DNA of 64,000 nucleotides. Source: Aliiglaciecola sp. 3_MG-2023. GTDB taxonomy: Bacteria > Pseudomonadota > Gammaproteobacteria > Enterobacterales > Alteromonadaceae. The stretch lies in NCBI RefSeq assembly GCF_030548205.1, contig NZ_JAUORV010000009.1:1-64000 (forward strand), given 5' to 3'. Both the position numbers and the translations under genes were made by a program. Position 1 is the stretch's first letter. Each line of letters starts with the position of its first letter. Shown here piece by piece: positions 26,948 through 35,882 of the stretch. The notes beneath the pieces were generated by a model, which saw only the letters and a list, made by a program, of their open reading frames with translations, was not told the DNA's origin and made no database searches.

Positions 26948-27343
26948 TCAACCAAGTCTCTCAAAAATTTTGTCTAGCTTTTCCTTTAACGTTGCCGCAG
27001 TAAAAGGTTTTACAACGTAACCGTTTACACCGGCTTGCGCGGCCGCAACAATTTGCTCTTTTTTAGCTTCAGCAGTAACCATTAACACAGGTAAATGTTT
27101 TAAACTATCATCTGCGCGTATTGCTTTGAGCAAGTCAATTCCTTGCATTCCTGGCATATTCCAATCAGTTACCACAAAATCAAAGTCACCTTGTTGCAGC
27201 ATAGGTAGTGCGGTACTGCCGTCATCGGCTTCTTGAACACTGGTATATCCCAGATCTTTAAGTAAATTTTTGATGATACGTCTCATCGTTGAAAAGTCAT
27301 CAACAACAAGAATTTTCATATTTTTATCCAAAACTATCTCCAA
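26948..27343 (-). CDS. cheY: Chemotaxis response regulator CheY
   Basis: Single receiver domain that carries the signal to the flagellar motor. Acidic pocket in [11 protein letters not shown], phospho-acceptor Asp in [12 protein letters not shown], switch Thr in [11 protein letters not shown] and Lys in YVVKPFTA. The longest frame starts with a TTG (131 residues); an ATG eight codons on, MKILVVDD at 27319, is an equally good candidate, and no clear ribosome site separates them. Directly downstream of fliA. Confidence 0.97.
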   Translation of the reverse strand: MEIVLDKNMKILVVDDFSTMRRIIKNLLKDLGYTSVQEADDGSTALPMLQQGDFDFVVTDWNMPGMQGIDLLKAIRADDSLKHLPVLMVTAEAKKEQIVAAAQAGVNGYVVKPFTAATLKEKLDKIFERLG

Positions 27344-27369
27344 TGAGGATTAAATCAAATGGTGTTTTA

Positions 27370-28101
27370 TTATTCTTCGCTTAATCGCCAAGATTGCATT
27401 TTGCTTTTCAGTTTTAGCATTGCTTGACTGTGAATTTGGCTCACTCTAGACTCACTGACTTCGAGTACTTCGCCAATTTCCCTAAGATTCAACTCCTCAT
27501 CATAATACAATGACAAGACGATTGCTTCTCGTTCTGGTAATGTCGTGATTGCATGGGCTAATGCTTTTTGAAATGAACCTTGTAGTAAATCTTGAAATGG
27601 CGTATCACTGCCTTTATTTTGCTCAGTAGAAATAACATCTTCAGTAATACCCAAGTCTTCGATACCGATGATTTTGCCAGCGTTAACTTCATTCAACATT
27701 TGATGATATTCAGCTAAACTGACTTCTAACTTTTCAGCGATGTCTACGTCTCTGGCATCTCTACCCGTTTCACGCTCAACCTGATTAATAGCTTGGGTGA
27801 TTGCCCGACCATTTTTGTGAACAGATCTTGGTGTCCAGTCACCTTTGCGGATTTCGTCTAACATGGCACCGCGAATACGGATCCCTGCAAAGGTTTCAAA
27901 ACTTGCCCCCTTAGAGCCATCGAAATTTTTTGCAGCTTCAAGCAATCCAATCATGCCAGACTGAATTAAATCATCCACTAAAACACTGGCTGGTAACCTG
28001 GCTAACAAATGATGCGCAATACGCTTAACCAAGGAAGCATGTCTTTCTACAAGTTGAGCCAAATCGGCTTGTTGTTGATAAGCTGCTGCCCTTTTATTCA
28101 C
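27370..28101 (-). CDS. fliA: Flagellar sigma factor FliA (sigma-28)
   Basis: Directs RNA polymerase to late flagellar and chemotaxis promoters. The 243 residues show region 2 (HLLARLPASVLVDDLIQSGMIGLLEAAKNFD, FETFAGIRIRGAMLDEIRKGDWTPRS), region 3 and the region 4 helix-turn-helix LNLREIGEVLEVSESRVSQIHSQA. It overlaps flhG by 4 bp, the standard order in polar flagellates. Confidence 0.97.
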   Translation of the reverse strand: MNKRAAAYQQQADLAQLVERHASLVKRIAHHLLARLPASVLVDDLIQSGMIGLLEAAKNFDGSKGASFETFAGIRIRGAMLDEIRKGDWTPRSVHKNGRAITQAINQVERETGRDARDVDIAEKLEVSLAEYHQMLNEVNAGKIIGIEDLGITEDVISTEQNKGSDTPFQDLLQGSFQKALAHAITTLPEREAIVLSLYYDEELNLREIGEVLEVSESRVSQIHSQAMLKLKSKMQSWRLSEE

Positions 28102-28964
28102 CGTTGCCCACCTACCATTTTCTCGCTGACAAGTTGTTCTAGGAAGAACTCTAAATGCCCACCGGGTTGATTAGGGATTGGCCAATGAATAGCTTTATCT
28201 GCGAGTCCTCTAATGGCCACAGATGCTGGTGAACCTGGGTATGCATCTACAATGGCTTTTTGTTTGCGAACGGATTTTCGAATATTTTCGTCGTAAGGAA
28301 CGGTTGCGACGAGCTCTAGCGCAACATCAAGAAAGCGGTTAGTCACTTTAGATAACTTAGCAAATAACTCTTGACCTTCGCGCATATTACGCACCATGTT
28401 AGCCACAATTTTAAAGCGAAACACACCATGCTCTCTATTCAGTAACTTAATCAGAGCATAGGCGTCAGTGAGTGACGTTGGTTCATCACATACCACCATC
28501 ATGATATCTTGAGAGGCTCTGGAGAAACTTAACACCATATCGGAAATACCTGCCGCAGTATCGACAATAAGCACGTCTATATTAGTGCGCAATTCACTAA
28601 ATGCTCGGATCAGACCAGCGTGTTCCGTCGGACTAAGCTCCGTCATTGATTGGGTACCGGAGGTTGCCGGCGCAATCAAAATCCCATGGGGTCCCATCAC
28701 TAAGACTTCATCTAAGGTACACTCACCAGATAAAACATGGGAAAGATTTTTTTCTACTCGCAAGCCTAACATGACGTCAACGTTTGCCAACCCTAAGTCA
28801 GCATCCAATACCATGACGCGCTTGCCCATTTTAGCCATTGAGATAGCCGTATTTAAGGTGATATTAGTTTTACCAACTCCACCTTTGCCACCGGTTACCG
28901 CAATCACTTTAATTAATCGAGATTGATTCATTCGTCTTAAGCTTCTCGCTTGGTCGTCGATCAT
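28098..28964 (-). CDS. flhG: Flagellar number regulator FlhG/FleN (MinD-like ATPase)
   Basis: MinD-family ATPase that limits polar flagella to one by restraining FlhF and the FlrA/FleQ regulator. The 288 residues contain VTGGKGGVGKTNITLN (Walker A), VLDADLGLANVDVMLGL and VLIVDTAAGISDMVLSF, with a C-terminal amphipathic segment for membrane contact. The N-terminal part before the P-loop (RSLRRMNQSRL) resembles the FlhF-activating region. Overlaps flhF and fliA by 4 bp each. Confidence 0.96.
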   Translation of the reverse strand: MIDDQARSLRRMNQSRLIKVIAVTGGKGGVGKTNITLNTAISMAKMGKRVMVLDADLGLANVDVMLGLRVEKNLSHVLSGECTLDEVLVMGPHGILIAPATSGTQSMTELSPTEHAGLIRAFSELRTNIDVLIVDTAAGISDMVLSFSRASQDIMMVVCDEPTSLTDAYALIKLLNREHGVFRFKIVANMVRNMREGQELFAKLSKVTNRFLDVALELVATVPYDENIRKSVRKQKAIVDAYPGSPASVAIRGLADKAIHWPIPNQPGGHLEFFLEQLVSEKMVGGQR

Positions 28965-30343
28965 ATTGCTAATGCCGATTTTTTCTGTTCTGAATTAGCA
29001 GTATGGATCAAACCATATTTTTTATAAAGCTTAGCTGCTGCAGAGATTAAAAACTTCGCATCTGCAACTTTAATATCTTCCGGGACTCGTTGCCCATCGG
29101 TTAAATAGCTTACAGCTAGCTTATGTTCTATTGCCACACTTAACGCTTCTCCGAGACTATAACTCTCATCGAGCTTGGTTAAAATACATCCCTGCAAATC
29201 AGTTGTGCTAAATGCACTAAGAGTATGTTCCAACACTTTATATTGAGCATTGGCTTGAATTACAACATACTTCTTGATGTTAGCACATGAATGCTGATTT
29301 AAGGTATCTAACTGCTTGATTAAGCGAGAATCTCTTTGCCCAAAACCGGCAGTATCAATTAAAACCAAACGTTTGTTGCGTAGTTGAAAGAGTATATCTG
29401 ACAATTCTTCTGCGTTTTGTGCTTTTTTTACGCTACAGCCAATAATTTTACCGTAAGTTGCCAATTGTTCAAAAGCTGCAATACGATAGGAATCAATTGT
29501 CACCATGGCAATTTGGTCTGCGCCGTACTTTTGCGCGGCTCTAGCAGCCAATTTTGCAATAGTTGTGGTTTTACCCGTGCCCGTAGGTCCCACAAGGGCA
29601 ACCACACCTTTGTCAGCAAGAATAGCATTACCCGTGGTTTGAATACGATTAGACAATAGTTTAAGTAAAAATAACCATGCTTGTCTTTCATCTGCATTTT
29701 CGGGGGTATAAGACACTATGTCATCGGCAATTTGGCTACTTATGCCCATATCAACTAATCGTGAGGTTAAATATCCATGCATAGGATGAGCACTTTGACG
29801 CTCTTGCTTGAGCAATCCAGAAACTTGAAATTGAAGAACGTTTCGTAACGAATTCAACTCGCTCTTTATTTCACTTATGGCGGAACTTGACACCGTTTCA
29901 GGGGTAGCACTTTTTACCTGACTTAGGTTATTCACGTTGTGAACATGGCTTTCACTCTGGGCATCGGAAGAATTCGCAGCGGCTTGCTTTTCGAGTAATT
30001 CACGCAAACTGTCTGGGCCAGTATCACCAATAATTTCACTTAGGCTGGGGACTTTTTGCTTACTAACTGGTGCACTTTGCCCTTGGGTCAATTTAGCGCT
30101 GCTAGAATGTGACTGGGCATGCTTCCCAGTGGTTGCGGTACTATTCACACCGGTGCTAGGTTGCATATTAATGTGATTAGGTTCGCCAATGGCTTCCGGT
30201 TTTGCTTGATCGTATGCCGCAACAATCTCAATTCCTTCCGAAGTTTTCTTGTTGGACATAATCACTGCATCTCCACCAAGTTCTTTTTTAACTTGGTTAA
30301 GTGCATCACGCATGTCTTTTCCGATAAAACGTCTAATTTTCAC
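28961..30343 (-). CDS. flhF: Flagellar placement GTPase FlhF
   Basis: SRP-family GTPase that sets the polar position of the flagellum. The basic N-terminus (KIRRFIGKDMRDALNQVKKELG) precedes a low-complexity B domain (about residues 60-160) and the NG GTPase (GPTGTGKTTTIAKLAA, DSYRIAAFEQL, LIDTAGFGQRD, TKLDESYSLGEAL). The start is put at the GTG at 30343 because a G6 run stands directly upstream as ribosome site and relatives begin MKIRRF; a TTG four codons earlier is the alternative. Confidence 0.95.
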   Translation of the reverse strand: MKIRRFIGKDMRDALNQVKKELGGDAVIMSNKKTSEGIEIVAAYDQAKPEAIGEPNHINMQPSTGVNSTATTGKHAQSHSSSAKLTQGQSAPVSKQKVPSLSEIIGDTGPDSLRELLEKQAAANSSDAQSESHVHNVNNLSQVKSATPETVSSSAISEIKSELNSLRNVLQFQVSGLLKQERQSAHPMHGYLTSRLVDMGISSQIADDIVSYTPENADERQAWLFLLKLLSNRIQTTGNAILADKGVVALVGPTGTGKTTTIAKLAARAAQKYGADQIAMVTIDSYRIAAFEQLATYGKIIGCSVKKAQNAEELSDILFQLRNKRLVLIDTAGFGQRDSRLIKQLDTLNQHSCANIKKYVVIQANAQYKVLEHTLSAFSTTDLQGCILTKLDESYSLGEALSVAIEHKLAVSYLTDGQRVPEDIKVADAKFLISAAAKLYKKYGLIHTANSEQKKSALAI

Positions 30344-30397
30344 ATTGCCCCCCAAAGAAGCATCTGGTCTAGTTTAAATAAATTACTCTGCGCCATT

Positions 30398-32494
30398 TTA
30401 TTGACCCACTGCACTGACAATTCGAATTTGTTTGTCGCTTGGAATTTCCTGATAAGACAACACATGCAATCCCATCACTGAATGTTTGAAAAACTTTGAA
30501 AGTACAGGTCTGAGCATACCCGAGGTCAGCAGAACAGCAGGCTCACCTTCAAGCTCTCTTTGTTGCGACGCTTCTGTTAACGAAGTTTGCAATTTTTCTG
30601 CCAAGCCTGGCTCTATTCCCGCACCATCTTCCCCACCGGCTTGCAATGATTGATGGAGCATTTGTTCTAAATCTGGTGCCAATGTAATAACCGGTAACTC
30701 TTGTTCGTTATTATTGATTTCCTGCACAATCAAGCGTTTTAACGATATTCTCACCGCAGAAACCAACACATCTGGATCTTGAGTTTTAGGACCATATTCA
30801 CAAAGGGTTTGTACAATGCTACGCATATCACGAATAGGCACGCCCTCGTAAAGTAGGGTTTGCAACACTTTCACTATTGTGCTCAATGGCAGGACTTCTG
30901 GTACTAACCCTTCAACTAATTTAGGGCTGTTTTTAGCGAGCATATCGAGAAGTTGTTGCACTTCTTCATGACCTAATAATTGATAGGCATTATTGGTGAG
31001 CAATTGGCTAAGGTGTGTTGCAACGACGGTAGCGGCATCTACAACGGTATAACCTAAGGTTTGCGCGTGCTCCCGCTGTTGCGGACGGATCCAAACGGCT
31101 TCTAAACCAAACGCCGGATCTCGTGTTGCGGTGCCGTCTAACTTTCCAAATACTTGTCCAGGATTGATAGCCAATTCATCATCATGACTAATCTCAGCAT
31201 CCCCCACAGTTACGCCTAGCATAGAGATGGTGTAACTATTTGGGTTTAAATCTAGATTATCGCGGATATGCACAGGAGGAATTAAGAACCCCAATTCTTG
31301 AGATAACTTTTTACGGACACCTTTTATGCGCGTCAGTAGCTCTCCACCTTGGGTTTTATCCACCAGTGGTATTAAGCGATACCCCACTTCTAGACCAATG
31401 GTGTCAACATGTTGTACATCATCCCAACCAAGCTCTTTAATCTCTTGAGGTTGGCTTGGCTCCTGAGTATTTTCCAATACCTGAGGTTCCGCCGCTTGTT
31501 TCTTTGCATTCCAAAAGTTGTAGTAGGCTACGCCACCAACAAAAGCGCTAAAACCAAGAAAAGCTAAATGAGGCATTCCTGGTACTATGCCCATCACGAA
31601 CAAAATGCCAGAGGTCACATAAAGGGCTTTTTGATTCCCTAATTGACGTCTCATTTCCTGACCCATTTCTTGTGAATCATTTTCACGGGTCACAATAATG
31701 GCAGTAGCAACCGATAGTAATAAGGAAGGTATTTGGGCAACTAGGCCATCACCTATGGTCAGTATTGTGTATATTTCAATCGCTTCACTAAAGGCTAAGT
31801 CATGCTGAATAATACCGATAAACAAGCCACCAACAATATTAATAAGCATAATGAATAAACCAGCGACGGCATCTCCTTTTACAAACTTCGATGCACCGTC
31901 CATTGAGCCGTAAAAATCCGCTTCGCTAGTAATTTCCATGCGTCTTTTTCTTGCTTCGTCTTGATCAATATAGCCAGCATTCAAATCCGCATCTATTGCC
32001 ATTTGTTTACCCGGCATGGCGTCCAAGGTAAAACGTGCACTTACTTCTGAAATACGTCCTGCACCAGCGGTTACCACTTTAAAGTTAATGATCAGTAAGA
32101 TGGCAAAAACCACAATACCTACTGCATAATTGCCTCCAATGACCACTTCACCAAAAGCTTGTATAACCTTACCGGCGGAATCGCCACCTTCATGTCCCTC
32201 TAATAAGACAATTCGAGTGGAAGCTACATTTAATGCCAAACGCAGTACCGTCGCGACTAACAATACGAGAGGGAAAATACCAAAATCCACAGGTTTATTG
32301 GTAAAAACTGCCACCAAAATGACCATAAGTGATAGGGCGATATTAAAACTAAAAAGAATATCCAGCAGAAATGCAGGCATCGGTAGAATCACCATGCCCA
32401 TAATGGCTAGCACTACGATTGGGGCGCCGATCCCATTCATAAAGCTCTTGACCTGATTTTTATCTACCCGATTAAGGTAACCTGCAAGTTCCAT
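30398..32494 (-). CDS. flhA: Flagellar export gate protein FlhA
   Basis: Large membrane component of the flagellar type III export gate. The N-terminal half has about eight hydrophobic segments with the conserved PAFLLDILFSFNIALS, LRLALNVASTRIVLLEGH and the FHIPEP-type loop GMPGKQMAIDADLNAGYID; the C-terminal half is the cytosolic substrate-binding domain. The start MELAGYLN at 32494 (698 residues) is preferred over the ATG at 32527: the sigma-54 element at 32535-32549 would begin transcription at about 32523-32525, after the upstream codon. First gene of the operon seen here; flhB is not upstream. Confidence 0.96.
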   Translation of the reverse strand: MELAGYLNRVDKNQVKSFMNGIGAPIVVLAIMGMVILPMPAFLLDILFSFNIALSLMVILVAVFTNKPVDFGIFPLVLLVATVLRLALNVASTRIVLLEGHEGGDSAGKVIQAFGEVVIGGNYAVGIVVFAILLIINFKVVTAGAGRISEVSARFTLDAMPGKQMAIDADLNAGYIDQDEARKRRMEITSEADFYGSMDGASKFVKGDAVAGLFIMLINIVGGLFIGIIQHDLAFSEAIEIYTILTIGDGLVAQIPSLLLSVATAIIVTRENDSQEMGQEMRRQLGNQKALYVTSGILFVMGIVPGMPHLAFLGFSAFVGGVAYYNFWNAKKQAAEPQVLENTQEPSQPQEIKELGWDDVQHVDTIGLEVGYRLIPLVDKTQGGELLTRIKGVRKKLSQELGFLIPPVHIRDNLDLNPNSYTISMLGVTVGDAEISHDDELAINPGQVFGKLDGTATRDPAFGLEAVWIRPQQREHAQTLGYTVVDAATVVATHLSQLLTNNAYQLLGHEEVQQLLDMLAKNSPKLVEGLVPEVLPLSTIVKVLQTLLYEGVPIRDMRSIVQTLCEYGPKTQDPDVLVSAVRISLKRLIVQEINNNEQELPVITLAPDLEQMLHQSLQAGGEDGAGIEPGLAEKLQTSLTEASQQRELEGEPAVLLTSGMLRPVLSKFFKHSVMGLHVLSYQEIPSDKQIRIVSAVGQ

Positions 32495-32534
32495 AAACAA
32501 TTTTTTGACGGTTGTGAATATAATCATAGGTTTT

Positions 32535-32549
32535 GCAACAAACGCGCCA
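32535..32549 (-). promoter_or_regulatory. Sigma-54 promoter of the flhA operon
   Basis: Minus strand TGGCGCGTTTGTTGC fits TGGCAC-N5-TTGC with one mismatch and exact GG-N10-GC spacing. Transcription should begin near 32524, leaving about 30 bases of leader before the flhA ATG at 32494. Class II/III polar flagellar genes are usually RpoN-dependent through FlrA/FleQ or FlrC. Confidence 0.85.
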
Positions 32550-32628
32550 AAAATATCGACTGATAATTGACGTTTTCCTAACTTAGAATAATCAACTAAA
32601 CCAATAGGACACGGTTGCTAAGGAAATT

Positions 32629-32637
32629 GGGGGGGGG
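32629..32637. repeat. G9 homopolymer upstream of flhA
   Basis: Nine consecutive G (C on the flhA strand), about 85 bp upstream of the sigma-54 element. Runs of this length are prone to slippage and it lies where enhancer-binding proteins would act. No gene covers it. Confidence 0.8.
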
Positions 32638-32728
32638 TAATTGAAATAGCACGTAATAAGCGTTTTAGTTGAGCTAGATGTGAGTGTTAGATAGCCGCGT
32701 TTCGTAGTGTTCTTGGAACAACAAACAT

Positions 32729-32759
32729 AAAAAAACCCGGCAAAACTGCCAGGTTTTTT
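32729..32759 (-). terminator. Terminator of the small PEP-CTERM gene
   Basis: Minus strand AACCTGGCA/TGCCGGGTT stem (one U-G pair) with a four-base TTTT-type loop, followed by seven T. It ends 17 bp past the stop codon at 32776 and separates this gene from the flhA upstream region. Confidence 0.85.
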
Positions 32760-32775
32760 GATAAATTAGTTTAGC

Positions 32776-33369
32776 TTACTTAGCAGCAATTTTTCTGCGC
32801 ACTAATAAACCTAGGCCAGCTAACATAAGCACTAAAGCCGAAGGCTCTGGAACATAGGTTACGTCGCCAAGTGTTGCAGTACCAAAGGCGTCTTCAAAAA
32901 TGTCGACTATATCGCCATTTGCATCGTAGAAATATTCATCAATAGCAAAAAAACCATCGAAATTGCCAACATCTAACGTTAATACGTAGTCTGGCATAGC
33001 GCCAAATAAAGCGAATGTTTCCTCCAAAAATTCTAACCCAGCATTTGGATCAAATGGATTAATACCCGCTATAATTGGAAGACCAAAATCCGCTGACTCA
33101 CCATCAGCCATGGTTAAAGCTAAGTCACCGATAGACAAATCAAGGTCTACAGTGCTTAAGAAACCTACTGCATCCGCGTCTTCAGTATTGTAAGTAACAG
33201 AACCTATAACCTGAGGACCTAAATCAATATTGAATGGATTAAAATCAGAATACCAAACATCTGCATAGATATCTTGTTGAATAATCGCGCCAGCGTTTGC
33301 TGACAGAGACATTCCCAATGTTGTTGCCATAAGACCTGTCGCGAGCAAAACTTTTTTCAAATACTTCAT
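32776..33369 (-). CDS. PEP-CTERM sorting-domain protein
   Basis: A 197-residue secreted protein with signal peptide MKYLKKVLLATGLMATTLG...ANA, an acidic, Asp/Phe-rich middle part with no recognised fold, and the C-terminal sorting tail VPEPSALVLMLAGLGLLVRRK (Pro-Glu-Pro motif, membrane helix, basic end). Such tails are cut by an exosortase at the inner membrane. Function unknown. It has its own terminator and a sigma-54-type element 118 bp upstream of the start. Confidence 0.9.
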   Translation of the reverse strand: MKYLKKVLLATGLMATTLGMSLSANAGAIIQQDIYADVWYSDFNPFNIDLGPQVIGSVTYNTEDADAVGFLSTVDLDLSIGDLALTMADGESADFGLPIIAGINPFDPNAGLEFLEETFALFGAMPDYVLTLDVGNFDGFFAIDEYFYDANGDIVDIFEDAFGTATLGDVTYVPEPSALVLMLAGLGLLVRRKIAAK

Positions 33370-33486
33370 ACTAGTGAACCTTAATTATTGTTTTAAACGA
33401 TTTCGTTCATTATTTATTGTTATTGTTATAGTGTTTTTGAATCATCGGTCACAACTTAAACAGTACGACCTCTGCCACTAAGTAAA

Positions 33487-33501
33487 GCAATTACCGAACC
33501 A
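33487..33501 (-). promoter_or_regulatory. Sigma-54-type promoter of the small PEP-CTERM gene
   Basis: Minus strand TGGTTCGGTAATTGC: GG-N10-GC spacing is exact and the -12 TTGC is perfect; the -24 part is TGGTTC against TGGCAC. Predicted leader of about 105 bases to the ATG at 33369. Confidence 0.65.
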
Positions 33502-33593
33502 ATTTATTTTTATCAAAATAATCAGTAACTTATTTTCACATGAATAAATAGGGCAAGAGAGATCGTTAAAATATTTGACACTTAATCGCTATA

Positions 33594-34442
33594 TCATTGC
33601 TCACTTTCTGGTGTTTTTTTATGCGTCTGTTTTTGTTCTGATGTTTTTTCTTGCTCTGGCTCCGATACTTTATTCGGTGATACGGCAAAATCGCAATCGG
33701 ACTCTTCATGGTCGCCAACCACATCTTCCAATCGCACTTTATCGACACTGCGAAAAGTGTTAATTGGTCCTGCTAACGCATACAAGGCGAAAACGAAAAA
33801 CAATACTAAAGAAGGAGCGGTAGCCACTATGATGAAAACCAACATCACGATTAATAGCCCAACAAAAGGTACCTTGCCATGCCAGTCCACTTCTTTGAAT
33901 GAATTGTATTTGAAATTACTCACCATTAATAAACCAGCTAAGCCAGTTAGCACAGCAACGACAAGACCAAACTCTTTACCATCAACATCATAATCAACGC
34001 CAACCCATACCATACCCGCAACCAATGCCGCAGCTGCTGGACTAGCCAACCCTTGGAAGAATCGCTTGTCGGCTACCCCTAATTGGGTATTAAACCTAGC
34101 GAGCCTCAATGCTGCGCCTGCAACATAGATAAAAGCAGCTAACCAGCCTACTTTACCTAAATCAGTTAACCCCCAATTATAAGCAACAAGAGCTGGTGCC
34201 ATTCCGAATGACACCATGTCTGCCATGGAGTCGTATTCAGCACCAAACTCGCTTTGGGTATTTGTCATACGTGCAACTCGGCCATCAAGGCCATCAAATA
34301 TCATCGCCACAAAAATCGCAACGGCGGCGGCTTCAAATCGACCATTCATTGATGCAACCACGGCATAAAAGCCAGAAAACAGACCTGCCGTTGTCAGCAA
34401 ATTTGGCAATAAATAAATACCTTTACGTTTAGATTCTGACAT
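33594..34442 (-). CDS. pssA: CDP-diacylglycerol--serine O-phosphatidyltransferase
   Basis: Makes phosphatidylserine, the precursor of phosphatidylethanolamine. It belongs to the membrane (Bacillus-type) family: CDP-alcohol phosphotransferase motif DGLDGRVARMTNTQSEFGAEYDSMAD with its conserved Asp residues, and about seven to eight hydrophobic segments. A hydrophilic Glu/Lys/Gln tail of about 45 residues is unusual. The start at 34442 (MSESKRKG) is supported by AAGGGGGA immediately upstream; the frame could extend nine codons further. Confidence 0.93.
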   Translation of the reverse strand: MSESKRKGIYLLPNLLTTAGLFSGFYAVVASMNGRFEAAAVAIFVAMIFDGLDGRVARMTNTQSEFGAEYDSMADMVSFGMAPALVAYNWGLTDLGKVGWLAAFIYVAGAALRLARFNTQLGVADKRFFQGLASPAAAALVAGMVWVGVDYDVDGKEFGLVVAVLTGLAGLLMVSNFKYNSFKEVDWHGKVPFVGLLIVMLVFIIVATAPSLVLFFVFALYALAGPINTFRSVDKVRLEDVVGDHEESDCDFAVSPNKVSEPEQEKTSEQKQTHKKTPESEQ

Positions 34443-34899
34443 TATTCCCCCTTCAAAATGAGCGCACAAGATAGCACAACCCTGAATTAGCTCAAAATCA
34501 TAGATACATTCATATGGTTTAATTTTACCCCTTACAATGACAAATATAAGTTTTCTTTTTGAAAAAACTTTTACAGTTTGTGTTTTCCATTTTAATTTTG
34601 CGCTTATTCCTCAACATACCTATGTGACAAACGATATACACAACAGCATTCAATCCCAGGCTACAATTGGTCTTTCGAAGATTTGAAGGGTGGCATTTTG
34701 TTTAAGTAGCCATTTGGAAACAGGTAATTTTTTTACTGTCCATTATTTTTACAGTAGAACTATTCCACCTGATAAAAAATCACCAAAAAAACGCGCAAGC
34801 CCTTGTTTACAGTGAATTAACTAAAGTTGGTTTAATTATTGCTTAAGACCTCTGGCAAAGGCTTAGGCCAACAGTTTCGAAGATGTAGGAATAATAGTT
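34443..34899. other. Intergenic region pssA / XDP1-like gene
   Basis: About 457 bp, AT-rich, with no supportable gene. It holds the pssA ribosome site and promoter at the left and the sigma-54-type element at 34828-34842 at the right. The rest could contain sites for the cognate enhancer-binding protein, but no clear repeat was picked out by eye. Confidence 0.6.
34828..34842 (+). promoter_or_regulatory. Sigma-54-type promoter of the XDP1-like gene
   Basis: TGGTTTAATTATTGC: exact GG-N10-GC spacing and perfect TTGC at -12; the -24 half is TGGTTT. Start of transcription would be near 34854, 46 bases before the ATG. The sequence is closely similar to the element before the other PEP-CTERM gene (TGGTTC...TTGC). 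Confidence 0.65.
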
Positions 34900-35703
34900 A
34901 TGGTTAATAAAATTTTAGCGGGTTTTTTCGCATTGGCAGTAGCAGGTTACGCCTCAGCAGGCACAACAACCTATGAAACCCAATCCTGGAATTTAGCTTC
35001 AAGTGGCAGTTGGGGATCGAATTCCCTTAGTTATACCTCTGGAACAATCGGTATGACGGTAACAGCTTGGTCATCAACCGGCTATGCCAGTTGTGGCACG
35101 GGCCCAGAGTGTAACAGTAGTAATGTCGCATACGATCAAGACCCGTTTATCGAAAGCGCAGATTTACAACGTTACTCCTCTGGTCTTGGCGCAATAAACG
35201 ACGATGATTCTGATTATTCTCCTCATCATGCTTTAGATAATAAAGGTAGTAGTAGCGGTTGGCTTGACTACGACATGGTGTTGTTTGAATTTGATACTGC
35301 GGTAGAGTTAACCAGTATTAAAGCTGGTTGGACTAAAAATGACTCTGATGTCAGTATTTTGGGTTATACAGGTACAGGCGATTTAGGAAGCACACCATTT
35401 TCAACCAGCACCAAATGGAGCGATTTGATGTCTGATGGTTGGGGATATCAAACTGACAAATTTAATATTGGTACTAACACCGCAACCATATCTGCCGGAT
35501 TTGAATCCAAGTATTGGTTAGTGGGCGTATATAACTCGGTTTTTTCAGGTAATTCTGGAGACAACTATTACGATGCGATTAAATTAAAGAACATCACGAC
35601 TCGTAAAAGTGAAGGTCAAACCCAAGAAGTACCTGAGCCAGCAACATTCGCTTTATTGCTAATTGGTGCTGCGGCGATATTTAGACGCAAACTGTCAGCC
35701 TAA
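34900..35703 (+). CDS. PEP-CTERM surface protein, XDP1-like
   Basis: A 267-residue secreted protein with signal peptide (MVNKILAGFFALAVAGYASA), a Ser/Gly/Asp-rich body and a C-terminal exosortase tail (VPEPATFALLLIGAAAIFRRK). Body segments such as DSDYSPHHALDN, DYDMVLFEFD and DNYYDAIKLKNI resemble the family called exosortase-dependent surface protein XDP1, as far as memory allows. Function unknown; probably displayed on or released from the envelope. Followed by its own terminator and then prsT. Confidence 0.88.
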   Translation: MVNKILAGFFALAVAGYASAGTTTYETQSWNLASSGSWGSNSLSYTSGTIGMTVTAWSSTGYASCGTGPECNSSNVAYDQDPFIESADLQRYSSGLGAINDDDSDYSPHHALDNKGSSSGWLDYDMVLFEFDTAVELTSIKAGWTKNDSDVSILGYTGTGDLGSTPFSTSTKWSDLMSDGWGYQTDKFNIGTNTATISAGFESKYWLVGVYNSVFSGNSGDNYYDAIKLKNITTRKSEGQTQEVPEPATFALLLIGAAAIFRRKLSA

Positions 35704-35716
35704 ACAATAAATCTGT

Positions 35717-35743
35717 GAAAAAGACGGTTCGCCGTCTTTTTTT
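35717..35743 (+). terminator. Terminator of the XDP1-like gene
   Basis: AAAGACGG/CCGTCTTT with loop TTCG-type followed by a T7 run, starting 14 bp after the stop. Because it precedes prsT, an open frame extending prsT upstream through it is not credible. Confidence 0.88.
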
Positions 35744-35882
35744 ATGCCTGCTTGTTAGCGATATAACCTCCTCTATGTTCAGTATTTTATCCACTAACGG
35801 TGTAAAGTCTTTACGCTTTGCGGTATCTTGTTGTATCAACTTACGAACAATCCTTGAGCTCACAATTATAGAGAGATCTTAC

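Noticed and set aside
30119..30481. 120-codon plus-strand frame opposite flhF/flhA
   Set aside because: It spans the junction of two conserved minus-strand genes and shows no protein-like composition.
35715..35882. N-terminal extension of PrsT
   Set aside because: The extended frame translates the XDP1-like terminator hairpin and hides the obvious signal peptide at an internal position.
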